Below, piece after piece: positions 36,003 through 43,961 of a stretch of 64,000 nucleotides of DNA (the first letter of the stretch is position 1; each line of letters opens with the position of its first letter). The DNA is from Oceanospirillum sp048268485. Its GTDB lineage: Bacteria > Pseudomonadota > Gammaproteobacteria > Pseudomonadales > Halomonadaceae. The position numbers and the translations under genes are program-made. The notes under the pieces were generated by a model. That model was not told the DNA's origin, did not search any database, and worked only from the letters and a program-made list of their open reading frames with translations. The DNA lies in contig JBLWVL010000001.1 in the NCBI GenBank assembly GCA_048268485.1, forward strand, positions 62,001-126,000, written 5' to 3'.

Positions 36003-36784
36003 TGCTGGATTGGTTGCAACATATAGGTCATAGAGTGCTTTCCGTTGTTGCTGGGTTAGGCCGTTCAGCGCAGCTTCTGATAGCAGCGCTTCTTGGGGTT
36101 GGTTATGTTCTGAAAAATTTCCGACTCCTGATTAAGCAGGTCTATGTGACGGGCGTTTTATCCATCGCTATTATTGGCGTGTCCGGCCTTTTTATCGGTA
36201 TGGTGCTGGGGCTCCAGGGTTATTCTATTCTGGTGGACTTCGGTGCTGAAGAAGCACTGGGTCAAATGGTTGCTCTTACGTTACTTCGTGAGTTGAGTCC
36301 CGTTGTTGCTGCACTGCTATTTGCTGGTCGTGCCGGTTCAGCTCTTACAGCTGAGATTGGTCTGATGAAAGCAACGGAGCAGTTAGCCAGTATGGAAATG
36401 ATAGGCGTCGATCCGATTAAACGGGTTATTGCCCCCCGCCTTTATGCTGGGATTATCGCGTTGCCGCTTTTGTGTATTTTGTTCAGCGTTATTGGTGTTT
36501 GGGGAGGCATGTTGGTTGGTGTGGAATGGCTGGGGGTTTTTGAAGGATCCTACTGGGGCAATATGCAGGCCTCAGTGAGCTTTATTCATGATGTCCTGAA
36601 TGGTGTGATTAAGAGTGTAGTCTTTGCTTTTGTTGTCACCTGGATTGCTGTGTTTCAGGGCTATGATCTGGAACCAACATCTGAGGGGATCAGCCGTGCA
36701 ACGACTAAAACTGTGGTGCATGGCTCGCTGGCAGTATTGGGGCTGGATTTTGTTTTGACTGCTTTAATGTTTGGGGATTTTTGA
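36002..36784 (+). CDS. mlaE: Phospholipid transport permease MlaE
   Basis: Inner-membrane permease of MlaFEDB, 260 residues. An N-terminal interfacial helix leads into five membrane segments. The family signature is FAGRAGSALTAEIGLMKATEQLASMEMIGVDP (about residues 115-146), the cytoplasmic region contacting MlaF. The C-terminal segment ATTKTVVHGSLAVLGLDFVLTALMF matches MlaE/TrnD proteins. The start codon ATG overlaps the TAA of mlaF, so translation is coupled. Confidence 0.96.
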   Translation: MLDWLQHIGHRVLSVVAGLGRSAQLLIAALLGVGYVLKNFRLLIKQVYVTGVLSIAIIGVSGLFIGMVLGLQGYSILVDFGAEEALGQMVALTLLRELSPVVAALLFAGRAGSALTAEIGLMKATEQLASMEMIGVDPIKRVIAPRLYAGIIALPLLCILFSVIGVWGGMLVGVEWLGVFEGSYWGNMQASVSFIHDVLNGVIKSVVFAFVVTWIAVFQGYDLEPTSEGISRATTKTVVHGSLAVLGLDFVLTALMFGDF

Positions 36785-36785
36785 T

Positions 36786-37250
36786 ATGACAACTCGTTGG
36801 ATCGAGATCAGTGTGGGTGGCTTTGTCATCGCGGGTTCTCTGGCATTATTACTTCTGGCTTTTAAGGTCAGTGGGTTAGACCTGAGTGGCGATGATAAAA
36901 ATGCTTATACGGTTTATGCTCACTTCAATAACATTGGTGGCCTGAAACCAAGAGCCAAGGTCACGATGGCGGGGGTTACTATAGGTCGTGTTTCCGCCGT
37001 GGAAATTGATTCACAGTGGTATGATGCCAAAGTAACGCTGAGAATTGATAACAGTATGCGAAATAAGTTATCGACTGATACGACGGCCATGATTCTTACC
37101 TCCGGGCTTTTGGGGGAGAACTACATCGGTCTGGTTGTCGGTGCGGAAGAAGAGATGTTGGCTGATGGTGGTGAAATACGTGATACTCAGCCAGCACTGG
37201 TGCTGGAAGATCTGATTGGCAAATTCCTTTCCAGTATGGGTAAAGAGTAA
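36786..37250 (+). CDS. mlaD: Phospholipid-binding MCE protein MlaD
   Basis: Inner-membrane-anchored MCE protein that forms the hexameric periplasmic ring of the Mla complex. The ATG at 36786 (MTTRWIEISVGGFV) follows the mlaE TGA by one base and gives 154 residues; GGGG lies upstream. One membrane helix (about 8-28) precedes the single MCE domain, recognised from VYAHFNNIGGLKPRAKVTMAGVTIGRV and GLLGENYIGL. The short C-terminal tail carries the helix needed for hexamer formation. Confidence 0.95.
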   Translation: MTTRWIEISVGGFVIAGSLALLLLAFKVSGLDLSGDDKNAYTVYAHFNNIGGLKPRAKVTMAGVTIGRVSAVEIDSQWYDAKVTLRIDNSMRNKLSTDTTAMILTSGLLGENYIGLVVGAEEEMLADGGEIRDTQPALVLEDLIGKFLSSMGKE

Positions 37251-37314
37251 GCACATCGGCTCATATATAAATCCGGTTATTTCTGGAAATACTATAAACC
37301 TTAAGAGTTAAATT

Positions 37315-37980
37315 ATGCTGACGCAGCGATCTATATTTGGTTTTTTTGCATCTGTGATTCTGGTGCTTGCTGTGGTTATGCCTGCCAGAGCGGTTGTAGA
37401 AACCCCAAAAGAAGTGGTGACCCGGACGGCCAATGAACTATTGGGAATTATTGAAGAGGCTCGTATCTACTACGATGAAGACCCTCAGCGCTTTTATGAT
37501 AGCGTTGAGAAAATTCTTGAACCTGCAGTCGATATGCGCCGTTTTGCCGCGGGTGTAATGGCTAAATATTACCGGATTGCGACCAAGGATCAGCGGCGCC
37601 GTTTTCTGGATGTATTCAAAGGCAGTATGATCCGGACTTATGCCAAAGGGCTGCTGGCTTTTTCCAATGAAGAGATTCGGGTGCTGGAGCCTAAAGGGCC
37701 GTCCCGTGACCCTGATCGCGATATGGTTGAAATGGAAGTGATAGCGGTTGATGGTACGGTTTACCCTATTATCTACTCCATGCGTAAAGGCAAAGATGAT
37801 CTCTGGCGTATTACCAATGTAACGGTCAATGGTATTAATCTGGGGCTGACATTCCGGAATCAGTTTGATAGCGCAATGCAGGCTCACAACCGTGACTTTG
37901 ACTATGTGATTGAAAACTGGTTGAAAAGCGATTCTGCCTCTGTCATTTCAGAGGATTCCGTTGAAGAAGCGAGTGAATAA
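37315..37980 (+). CDS. mlaC: Periplasmic phospholipid-shuttle protein MlaC
   Basis: Soluble periplasmic carrier that takes phospholipid between the MlaA-porin complex and MlaD. 221 residues with a signal peptide cleaved near VVMPARA-VVET (residue 26). Family features are FYDSVEKILEPAVDMRRFAAGVMAKYYRIATKDQRRRF and the C-terminal WRITNVTVNGINLGLTFRNQF. It lies 64 nt after mlaD and 2 nt before mlaB. MlaA is not encoded in this window. Confidence 0.95.
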   Translation: MLTQRSIFGFFASVILVLAVVMPARAVVETPKEVVTRTANELLGIIEEARIYYDEDPQRFYDSVEKILEPAVDMRRFAAGVMAKYYRIATKDQRRRFLDVFKGSMIRTYAKGLLAFSNEEIRVLEPKGPSRDPDRDMVEMEVIAVDGTVYPIIYSMRKGKDDLWRITNVTVNGINLGLTFRNQFDSAMQAHNRDFDYVIENWLKSDSASVISEDSVEEASE

Positions 37981-37982
37981 CG

Positions 37983-38327
37983 ATGAAGCCGTGTGCAGAA
38001 AAGAATCAGAGAGCGGCCGTCGTCACTAGCCAGCCTGGAGTGTTACAGGTTAGTGGTGTGTTGGATTTTTCAACAATTTTGCCACTGAGACAGCAGGGTG
38101 AACACCTGATAGTTGAAGGGCCTGAAAGTATCGAAGTAGACTTTTCGGGTGTCCATGCATCGGGCAGTGCTGCTGTTTCACTGATGATGTGCTGGTTGCG
38201 GGCTGCCTGTCGGGCCGATAAGGCGATTCATTTTACCGGAGTACCAGATCTCCTTGAGCGGATTATTGCGGTATCCGGTCTTTCCGGGCACCTTTCTTTT
38301 GAGCGCCCCCATCGTTGTTGTGAATAG
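37983..38327 (+). CDS. mlaB: STAS-domain protein MlaB
   Basis: Small cytoplasmic STAS protein (114 residues) that binds MlaF and is needed for its ATPase activity. The STAS fold is seen in GVLQVSGVLDFSTILPLRQQGEHL, SIEVDFSGVHASGSAAVSLMMCWLRAA and the closing LLERIIAVSGLSGHL. The conserved Ser/Thr of the STAS loop is in HASGSAA. Last gene of the mlaFEDCB operon, 2 nt after mlaC. Confidence 0.9.
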   Translation: MKPCAEKNQRAAVVTSQPGVLQVSGVLDFSTILPLRQQGEHLIVEGPESIEVDFSGVHASGSAAVSLMMCWLRAACRADKAIHFTGVPDLLERIIAVSGLSGHLSFERPHRCCE

Positions 38328-38471
38328 TGTTTGTCTGAAATGATTATGGGCAAAAATCGCCTTTTGTCCTCTTTTCTAATAATATTGTCCCCTTAGCTTT
38401 ATCAAGCGTGTGTCATCATCTGAAGCTCATCTTTTTATCCGATGACGCATAACTCAAACGCGGAGAAAAAA

Positions 38472-38729
38472 ATGCAAGCCAGCGAATTGCAAAAAACTTT
38501 AGAGAGCAAACTGACTGACTGCGAAGTAATTGTTCAGGGTGACGATGGCCGTCATTTTGAGATTGTTGTTATTGGTGAAGTATTTGCTTCTCTGACCCCA
38601 GTAAAAAAGCAACAATATGTATATTCTGGTCTGAATGACCTGATTGCGTCCGGCGATGTTCATGCGGTTCAGATTCGCACATTTACGCCTGAGCAATGGA
38701 AAGACGCCGCTCAACTCCGCGTAGGTTAA
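38472..38729 (+). CDS. ibaG: BolA family protein IbaG (YrbA)
   Basis: BolA-type protein of 85 residues that in E. coli pairs with monothiol glutaredoxin in iron-sulfur trafficking and acid response. The ATG at 38472 (MQASELQKTLESKL) has GGAG about 6 nt upstream; the frame extends to 38442 but without such a site. The fold signature is VQGDDGRHFEIVVIGEVFASLTPVKKQQYVY followed by VHAVQIRTFTPEQW. The invariant BolA histidine is the H in GRHFEI. It stands between mlaB and murA, as in E. coli. Confidence 0.94.
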   Translation: MQASELQKTLESKLTDCEVIVQGDDGRHFEIVVIGEVFASLTPVKKQQYVYSGLNDLIASGDVHAVQIRTFTPEQWKDAAQLRVG

Positions 38730-38757
38730 TCGCACTTTTAATAATTACGGATCGCAG

Positions 38758-40020
38758 ATGGATAAACTACTTATTACCGGAGGTCGCCCACTTGATGGCG
38801 ATATCCGTATTTCCGGTGCAAAAAACTCAGCATTACCTATTTTAGCGGCGACTCTTTTAGCCGAAGGGCCCGTGCGTATTGGTAACCTGCCGCACCTGCA
38901 TGACATCACAACCATGATTGAGCTGCTGAGCTGCATGGGGATTGAACCGGTTGTTGATGAGAAAATGCGTATTGAAGTGGATGCCCGAACGATCCGCAAT
39001 TGCCATGCTCCTTACGACCTTGTCCGCACCATGAGAGCTTCTATTCTGGTGTTGGGACCTTTACTGGCGCACTTCGGTGAGGCTCAGGTATCTCTGCCCG
39101 GTGGTTGTGCAATCGGTAGTCGCCCTGTGGATCTCCATATTCGTGGTCTTGAGGCCATGGGTGCTGATATTTTGGTTGAAGATGGGTATATCAAAGCTAA
39201 GGTTAATGGTCGCCTGAAAGGCGCTAATATTTTGTTTGATACCGTGACGGTAACAGGGACAGAGAATATCCTGATGGCGGCTTGTCTTGCCGATGGAACA
39301 TCTGTCATCGAAAATGCTGCCCGTGAACCGGAAGTGACCGATCTGGCTGAATGTCTGATTGCGATGGGGGCAAATATTTCAGGTTTGGGCACCGACCGTC
39401 TTGTGGTTGAGGGTGTCGAAACACTGCATGGCTGTCAGCATGACGTGGTTGCTGACCGGATTGAGACAGGCACCTATCTGGTAGCTGCTGCCGCATCACG
39501 GGGACGTATACGGGTTAAAGATACCCGGGCTGATATTCAGGATGCTGTTCTGCTGAAACTTGAAGAAGCAGGTGCACATATCTCAACCGGTGAGGGCTTT
39601 ATCGAGCTGAATATGAACGGTAACCGCCCGAAAGCTGTTAATTTACGCACAGCTCCTTACCCGGCTTTCCCTACCGATATGCAGGCCCAGTTTGTTGCAA
39701 TGAATGCAGTGGCTGAAGGCAGCTCCCGTGTCACGGAAACCATCTTTGAAAACCGCTATATGCATGTTCAGGAAATGCTGCGTATGGGGGCGAAAATTGA
39801 TGTCCAGGGAAATACTGCAATCATCAATGGTGTTGAACGATTAAAAGGGGCTCCTGTGATGGCAACAGACCTGCGGGCATCAGCAAGTTTGGTTATTGCT
39901 GGTCTGGTTGCGGATGGTGATACTCTTGTTGATCGTATCTATCATATTGATCGTGGTTATGAATGCATTGAAGAAAAAATGCAGCTTTTAGGTGCTAAGA
40001 TCCGTCGAATCCCAAGCTAA
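38758..40020 (+). CDS. murA: UDP-N-acetylglucosamine 1-carboxyvinyltransferase
   Basis: First committed enzyme of peptidoglycan synthesis, adding enolpyruvate to UDP-GlcNAc. 420 residues, the single-domain-pair EPSP-synthase fold. The catalytic cysteine that fosfomycin alkylates is C117 in PGGCAIG, so there is no intrinsic Cys-to-Asp resistance. Other motifs are GAKNSALPILAATLL at the start, RPVDLHIRGLEAMG and FPTDMQAQFVAM. It lies 28 nt after ibaG and 18 nt before hisG, a conserved arrangement. Confidence 0.98.
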   Translation: MDKLLITGGRPLDGDIRISGAKNSALPILAATLLAEGPVRIGNLPHLHDITTMIELLSCMGIEPVVDEKMRIEVDARTIRNCHAPYDLVRTMRASILVLGPLLAHFGEAQVSLPGGCAIGSRPVDLHIRGLEAMGADILVEDGYIKAKVNGRLKGANILFDTVTVTGTENILMAACLADGTSVIENAAREPEVTDLAECLIAMGANISGLGTDRLVVEGVETLHGCQHDVVADRIETGTYLVAAAASRGRIRVKDTRADIQDAVLLKLEEAGAHISTGEGFIELNMNGNRPKAVNLRTAPYPAFPTDMQAQFVAMNAVAEGSSRVTETIFENRYMHVQEMLRMGAKIDVQGNTAIINGVERLKGAPVMATDLRASASLVIAGLVADGDTLVDRIYHIDRGYECIEEKMQLLGAKIRRIPS

Positions 40021-40038
40021 CAGGTTTTATTCATTACT

Positions 40039-40686
40039 ATGAGCCAATCGCAAGAGCCACAACAACTGATTATCGCTCTGTCAAAGGGGCGTATTCTTGA
40101 TGAGACTCTGCCGCTTTTTGAGCAGGCAGGGATCTATCCGCTGGAAGATGTCCGCAAAAGCCGAAAACTGATTTTCGATACCAATCTGGACCATGTGAAA
40201 CTCATCATTATCCGCGCAACGGATGTTCCAACCTATGTTGAACTGGGGGCTGCTGATATGGGCGTTTCCGGTAAAGATGTACTGATGGAGCATGGGGCCA
40301 AAGGCATCTACGAGCCGCTGGATCTGAATATTGCCCGTTGTCGTCTGATGACGGCAGGCATGAAAGGGCAGAAACGACCGGAAGGCCGTATACGTGTCGC
40401 GACTAAATTTATTAATGTTGCCAAACGGTATTATGCTGAGCAGGGTGTTCAGGCTGACCTGATTAAGCTTTACGGTGGCATGGAGCTGGCGCCCATTATG
40501 GATCTGGCTGATGAGATTGTTGATATCGTTGATACCGGCAACACCTTGAAAGCCAATGGTCTGGAAGCCCGTGAAGATATCGCACCCATCAGTACCCGAT
40601 TGGTGGTTAGTCAGGGCGCGATGAAAATGAAGCATCAGCTGATACAGCCTATTATCGAGCAATTGCGTTCTGCCGTTAACGGGTAA
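40039..40686 (+). CDS. hisG: ATP phosphoribosyltransferase, short form
   Basis: First step of histidine synthesis, joining ATP and PRPP. At 215 residues it is the short-form HisG lacking the C-terminal regulatory ACT-like domain of the E. coli enzyme (299 residues); short forms need the HisZ subunit for activity and feedback. Recognised by IALSKGRILDETLPLFEQAG, DMGVSGKDVLMEHG and the PRPP loop IVDIVDTGNTLKANGL. No hisZ is in the window. Followed by hisD after 105 nt. Confidence 0.95.
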   Translation: MSQSQEPQQLIIALSKGRILDETLPLFEQAGIYPLEDVRKSRKLIFDTNLDHVKLIIIRATDVPTYVELGAADMGVSGKDVLMEHGAKGIYEPLDLNIARCRLMTAGMKGQKRPEGRIRVATKFINVAKRYYAEQGVQADLIKLYGGMELAPIMDLADEIVDIVDTGNTLKANGLEAREDIAPISTRLVVSQGAMKMKHQLIQPIIEQLRSAVNG

Positions 40687-40791
40687 GACGTAAGCAGGGT
40701 TCAGTTTTTATTTTACCCTGTGCTTTCTCCGGAGGTTACGTTCTGCCTCCGGCCATTTTTCCTCAAGTCTTTTTTAAACCGGAAAATCCCT

Positions 40792-42108
40792 ATGTCATCG
40801 AACGTCTCTGTAAAACGTCTTGTTTCCTCCCAAGCTGATTTCTCCCAACAACTTGATACCCTACTTGCCTGGGAGTCGGTTTCTGATACCGCTGTTAACG
40901 AAGCGGTTACTGATATTTTGCATCAGGTTAAGCATCAGGGTGATAAAGCAGTTATGGCATTTACAGAACGCTTTGATCATCTGCATGTGGATGATTTTTC
41001 CAGCCTTGAAATGACCCAGGAGCGCCTTCAGCAGGCTCTGGATGGCTTACCTGCAGAGCGGCGGACAGCTCTGGAACGTGCCGCCGAACGCGTGCGTTCT
41101 TATCACGAGAAGCAGGCTCAGGGCCAGGGTTCCTGGGAGTACACTGAAGAGGATGGCACCTTGTTGGGACAGCAGGTGATGCCGATGGATCGTGTCGGTG
41201 TTTATGTTCCTGGTGGTAAGGCGGCCTACCCATCCTCTGTGCTCATGAATGCGATTCCGGCTAAAGTCGCCGGAGTGAAAGAGATCATCATGGTGGTGCC
41301 TACACCCCATGGCGAGCTGAATGAGCTGGTTCTGGCTGCAGCCTGCATCTCTGGTGTTGATCGCGTGTTTACTATTGGTGGTGCTCAGGCGGTTGCTGCT
41401 CTGGCCTATGGAACCGAAACGGTACCTCGGGTCGATAAGATCGTTGGCCCCGGCAACATCTTTGTCGCAACAGCTAAGCGTATGGTTTTTGGCGCGGTTG
41501 GTATTGATATGATCGCTGGCCCTTCTGAAATTCTTGTGGTTTGTGACGGCAAAACTAACCCGGACTGGATTGCCATGGATCTTTTTTCTCAGGCAGAGCA
41601 CGATGAAGATGCTCAGCCTATTCTGGTGAGTTGGGATAAAGACTTTATTGACCAGGTTGAAGCCAGTATCCAGAAACTGATGCCAACTCTTGAGCGTGAG
41701 CCTATCGTTCGGGTCTCTATGGCGGAGCGGGCTGCTCTGATTCAGGTGAAGGATCTGGATGAGGCGATTGAGGTTACGAATCGTATCGCGCCGGAACACC
41801 TTGAACTCTCCATAGAAGATCCTCAGGCCGTTGTAGGCCGGGTTCGCCATGCTGGTGCTATCTTTATGGGGCGCTATACAGCAGAAGCGCTGGGGGACTA
41901 CTGTGCAGGACCTAACCATGTTTTGCCTACATCGGGAACAGCGCGTTTTTCATCGCCTTTAGGGGTCTATGATTTCCAGAAGCGCTCATCATTGATCATG
42001 TGTTCGGCAGATGGCGCCTCTGAGATGGGAAAAATTGCTTCTGTTCTGGCTCGTGGGGAGAGCTTAACGGCACATGCCCGTTCTGCAGAGTACCGCATTA
42101 AAGACTAA
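40792..42108 (+). CDS. hisD: Histidinol dehydrogenase
   Basis: Zinc enzyme for the last two oxidations of histidine synthesis (histidinol to histidine). The ATG at 40792 (MSSNVSVKRLVSSQ) gives 438 residues, close to the family norm. Motifs: YVPGGKAAYPSSVLMNAIPAKVAGV, IGGAQAVAALAYGTETV, KIVGPGNIFV, and the zinc/active-site segments LFSQAEHDEDAQ, APEHLEL and GAIFMGRYTAEALGDYCAGPNHVLPT. A strong terminator follows, so the mla-mur-his run ends here. Confidence 0.97.
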   Translation: MSSNVSVKRLVSSQADFSQQLDTLLAWESVSDTAVNEAVTDILHQVKHQGDKAVMAFTERFDHLHVDDFSSLEMTQERLQQALDGLPAERRTALERAAERVRSYHEKQAQGQGSWEYTEEDGTLLGQQVMPMDRVGVYVPGGKAAYPSSVLMNAIPAKVAGVKEIIMVVPTPHGELNELVLAAACISGVDRVFTIGGAQAVAALAYGTETVPRVDKIVGPGNIFVATAKRMVFGAVGIDMIAGPSEILVVCDGKTNPDWIAMDLFSQAEHDEDAQPILVSWDKDFIDQVEASIQKLMPTLEREPIVRVSMAERAALIQVKDLDEAIEVTNRIAPEHLELSIEDPQAVVGRVRHAGAIFMGRYTAEALGDYCAGPNHVLPTSGTARFSSPLGVYDFQKRSSLIMCSADGASEMGKIASVLARGESLTAHARSAEYRIKD

Positions 42109-42130
42109 GTCTGACCTGCATCTTGTATAA

Positions 42131-42154
42131 AACCGGCCTTGGCCGGTTTTTTTT
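42131..42154 (+). terminator. Rho-independent terminator after hisD
   Basis: AACCGGCC, loop TT, GGCCGGTT (42131-42148), then six more T. Upstream A residues extend the pairing. Confidence 0.88.
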
Positions 42155-42184
42155 ATGGACTGACACAGGTTCGCTGGAATACTT

Positions 42185-43069
42185 TCAGATTTGATCGGGT
42201 TTAATTACTGCTTTTGCTCTGAGTGTCACAGGGCTGGCGATAAAACCACCGGTTACGACAAGCAGCAAGGCCGCGAGTAAAATAAAACTCCATTCGCTGA
42301 TACCGGCTAAAACCAGACTAAAAGCGGTGATTAAAGGTGCCGCAAAACTGGATATAGCCAGAAGAGAGCGGTTGCCCTGCTTCATACCTATATCCCAGAG
42401 GTAGAAGGCTCCCCCCACCGGGCCGAATCCTAATAGTAGGGCGCCTATAATTTCTGTGGCGGAAAGCTGCCAGTAAGCTGTCTCAAAGAAAAAATGAGCA
42501 ATCAGAGATAACAGGGCAACGACTAATGATAGCCAGCCAATATTGTCGGCACTGCCGGTGTTTTTTGAGAGATACCAGGAATAGCTCGACCAAATTAAGG
42601 CACAGGATGCAGCCAGCAGGTAGCCAGTCATGTAATTGGGGGATATATCAGAAAATGCTGAGACTCCCTGATGCTGGCTTATCACCAGACTTACTCCGGT
42701 AAAACCGATCAGACCACCATATAACGCCTGTTTCTTCCTGCCCTTTTCAGCTACAAATAAGGTCAGAATCAAGGGCCACAGATAGACAATCAGACTGACC
42801 TGAATCGCCGGAGCAAACTTAAGCGCCATAAAATAGCAAAAATGAAACCCGAATAAACCTACTATGCCGATCAGCCACTGGGATGGCGTCATAACCGGGC
42901 GCTCAAAGAGTGCAGTATGTTGGACTCCACGCTTTACAAACATCAAAGCTGCAGATATTGAAAAGCAGATAAAAAGTAGCTGAAATGCTGGGATTTCATT
43001 GGTCAGACTGCCAAGCAGAGCAAGTACGCCCCATGAGCTGATTGCAGTTAAACCTAAGAAAGTGGGCAT
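42185..43069 (-). CDS. EamA/DMT-family transporter
   Basis: Inner-membrane drug/metabolite exporter of 294 residues with about ten membrane segments in two five-helix halves, each an EamA domain. The first half ends near VAEKGRKKQALYGGLIGFTGVSLV, and the second runs from MTGYLLAASCALIWSSYSWYLSK to the end. LGFGPVGGAFYLWDIGMKQGNRS matches the second-half EamA signature. Substrates of such proteins are often amino acids or their analogues, but none can be assigned. It is the last of three minus-strand genes, 142 nt after the AraC regulator. Confidence 0.88.
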   Translation of the reverse strand: MPTFLGLTAISSWGVLALLGSLTNEIPAFQLLFICFSISAALMFVKRGVQHTALFERPVMTPSQWLIGIVGLFGFHFCYFMALKFAPAIQVSLIVYLWPLILTLFVAEKGRKKQALYGGLIGFTGVSLVISQHQGVSAFSDISPNYMTGYLLAASCALIWSSYSWYLSKNTGSADNIGWLSLVVALLSLIAHFFFETAYWQLSATEIIGALLLGFGPVGGAFYLWDIGMKQGNRSLLAISSFAAPLITAFSLVLAGISEWSFILLAALLLVVTGGFIASPVTLRAKAVIKPDQI

Positions 43070-43211
43070 ATTGCTGACTCCATACTGAATGACCGATAAG
43101 TTATGGTCAGGATTTTAGAGTCAATTGAGAGAGCTTGGTGTGCTGAAAAGCTGATATTTTATTCTTGAATAGACATTTAAAGGCCCTTGATAAGGTATTT
43201 AAAGCAGAGAT

Positions 43212-43952
43212 TTAGCGAGCCCGGTAGGCTTTAGGTGGCTGCCCCCAGTATTGACGAAAACTGCGACTGAACGCTGATGCATCGGTATAGCCAACATTCT
43301 GCGCAATAATTGCAATGGGGGTATCACTATGACTGAGTAGTGCTCGTGCCTTTTGCATGCGCAATACCTTAAGGTATTGCAAGGGAGGCTGACCATAGAT
43401 ATCGGTAAAGCGCTGCTTGAAATGGCTCAGGCTTAAACATGCGATATCCGATAACTGGCTAAGCTCAGGCGTATAACTGAGATCTTTTTTCAGAAAGTCG
43501 ACAACCAACTCTATTCTTTTATCCCTCCGTGCATAGGGCTCCTGTTGAGCGAGTAAGTGATAAAAGATATGGCCCATAGATTGTTCAATATCTGGATCGA
43601 GTTGGTTATTGAGTTGCTGTTCTGCAAAAAGGCAGAAGTCAAAGAAGTGGTTGCTGAGCGCTAGAAGAGGTTTTTCCAGTTGAGTCAGGTGCGTTGGGAG
43701 CTTGTGGATATCTGCAACCAGAAAACGTGATTCCTGGTGGGAGGAGAAGCGATGGATATGACCCGGAGGAATGACAACTGCCTGTTTCACCCCCAGCTCT
43801 GACTCAAATCTGAAGGACAGATGCTCACAGGCTTCAGAAGAACCAATCGCCAGTTTGATCCTTCCCTGCAAAGGAATAACAACCTGAGCATGTTTATGTC
43901 GGTGACTTCTGGGGTTCAGGGTGTACGACCGAAGTGATAATCGTGTTTGCAC
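43212..43952 (-). CDS. AraC-family transcriptional regulator
   Basis: Regulator of 246 residues. The N-terminal half (about 1-130) is a cupin-like sensor domain (HRHKHAQVVIPLQGR, GVKQAVVIPPGHIHRFSSH). The C-terminal 100 residues hold two helix-turn-helix units (LSQLSDIACLSLSHFKQRFTDIYG and PIAIIAQNVGYTDASAFSRSFRQYWGQPP). It starts at a GTG 9 nt after the stop of the sensor-kinase gene, with GGGGG about 14 nt upstream. AraC regulators next to EamA exporters are a common pairing, so the exporter gene is the likely target. Confidence 0.9.
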   Translation of the reverse strand: MQTRLSLRSYTLNPRSHRHKHAQVVIPLQGRIKLAIGSSEACEHLSFRFESELGVKQAVVIPPGHIHRFSSHQESRFLVADIHKLPTHLTQLEKPLLALSNHFFDFCLFAEQQLNNQLDPDIEQSMGHIFYHLLAQQEPYARRDKRIELVVDFLKKDLSYTPELSQLSDIACLSLSHFKQRFTDIYGQPPLQYLKVLRMQKARALLSHSDTPIAIIAQNVGYTDASAFSRSFRQYWGQPPKAYRAR

Positions 43953-43961
43953 AGTCTGTAC

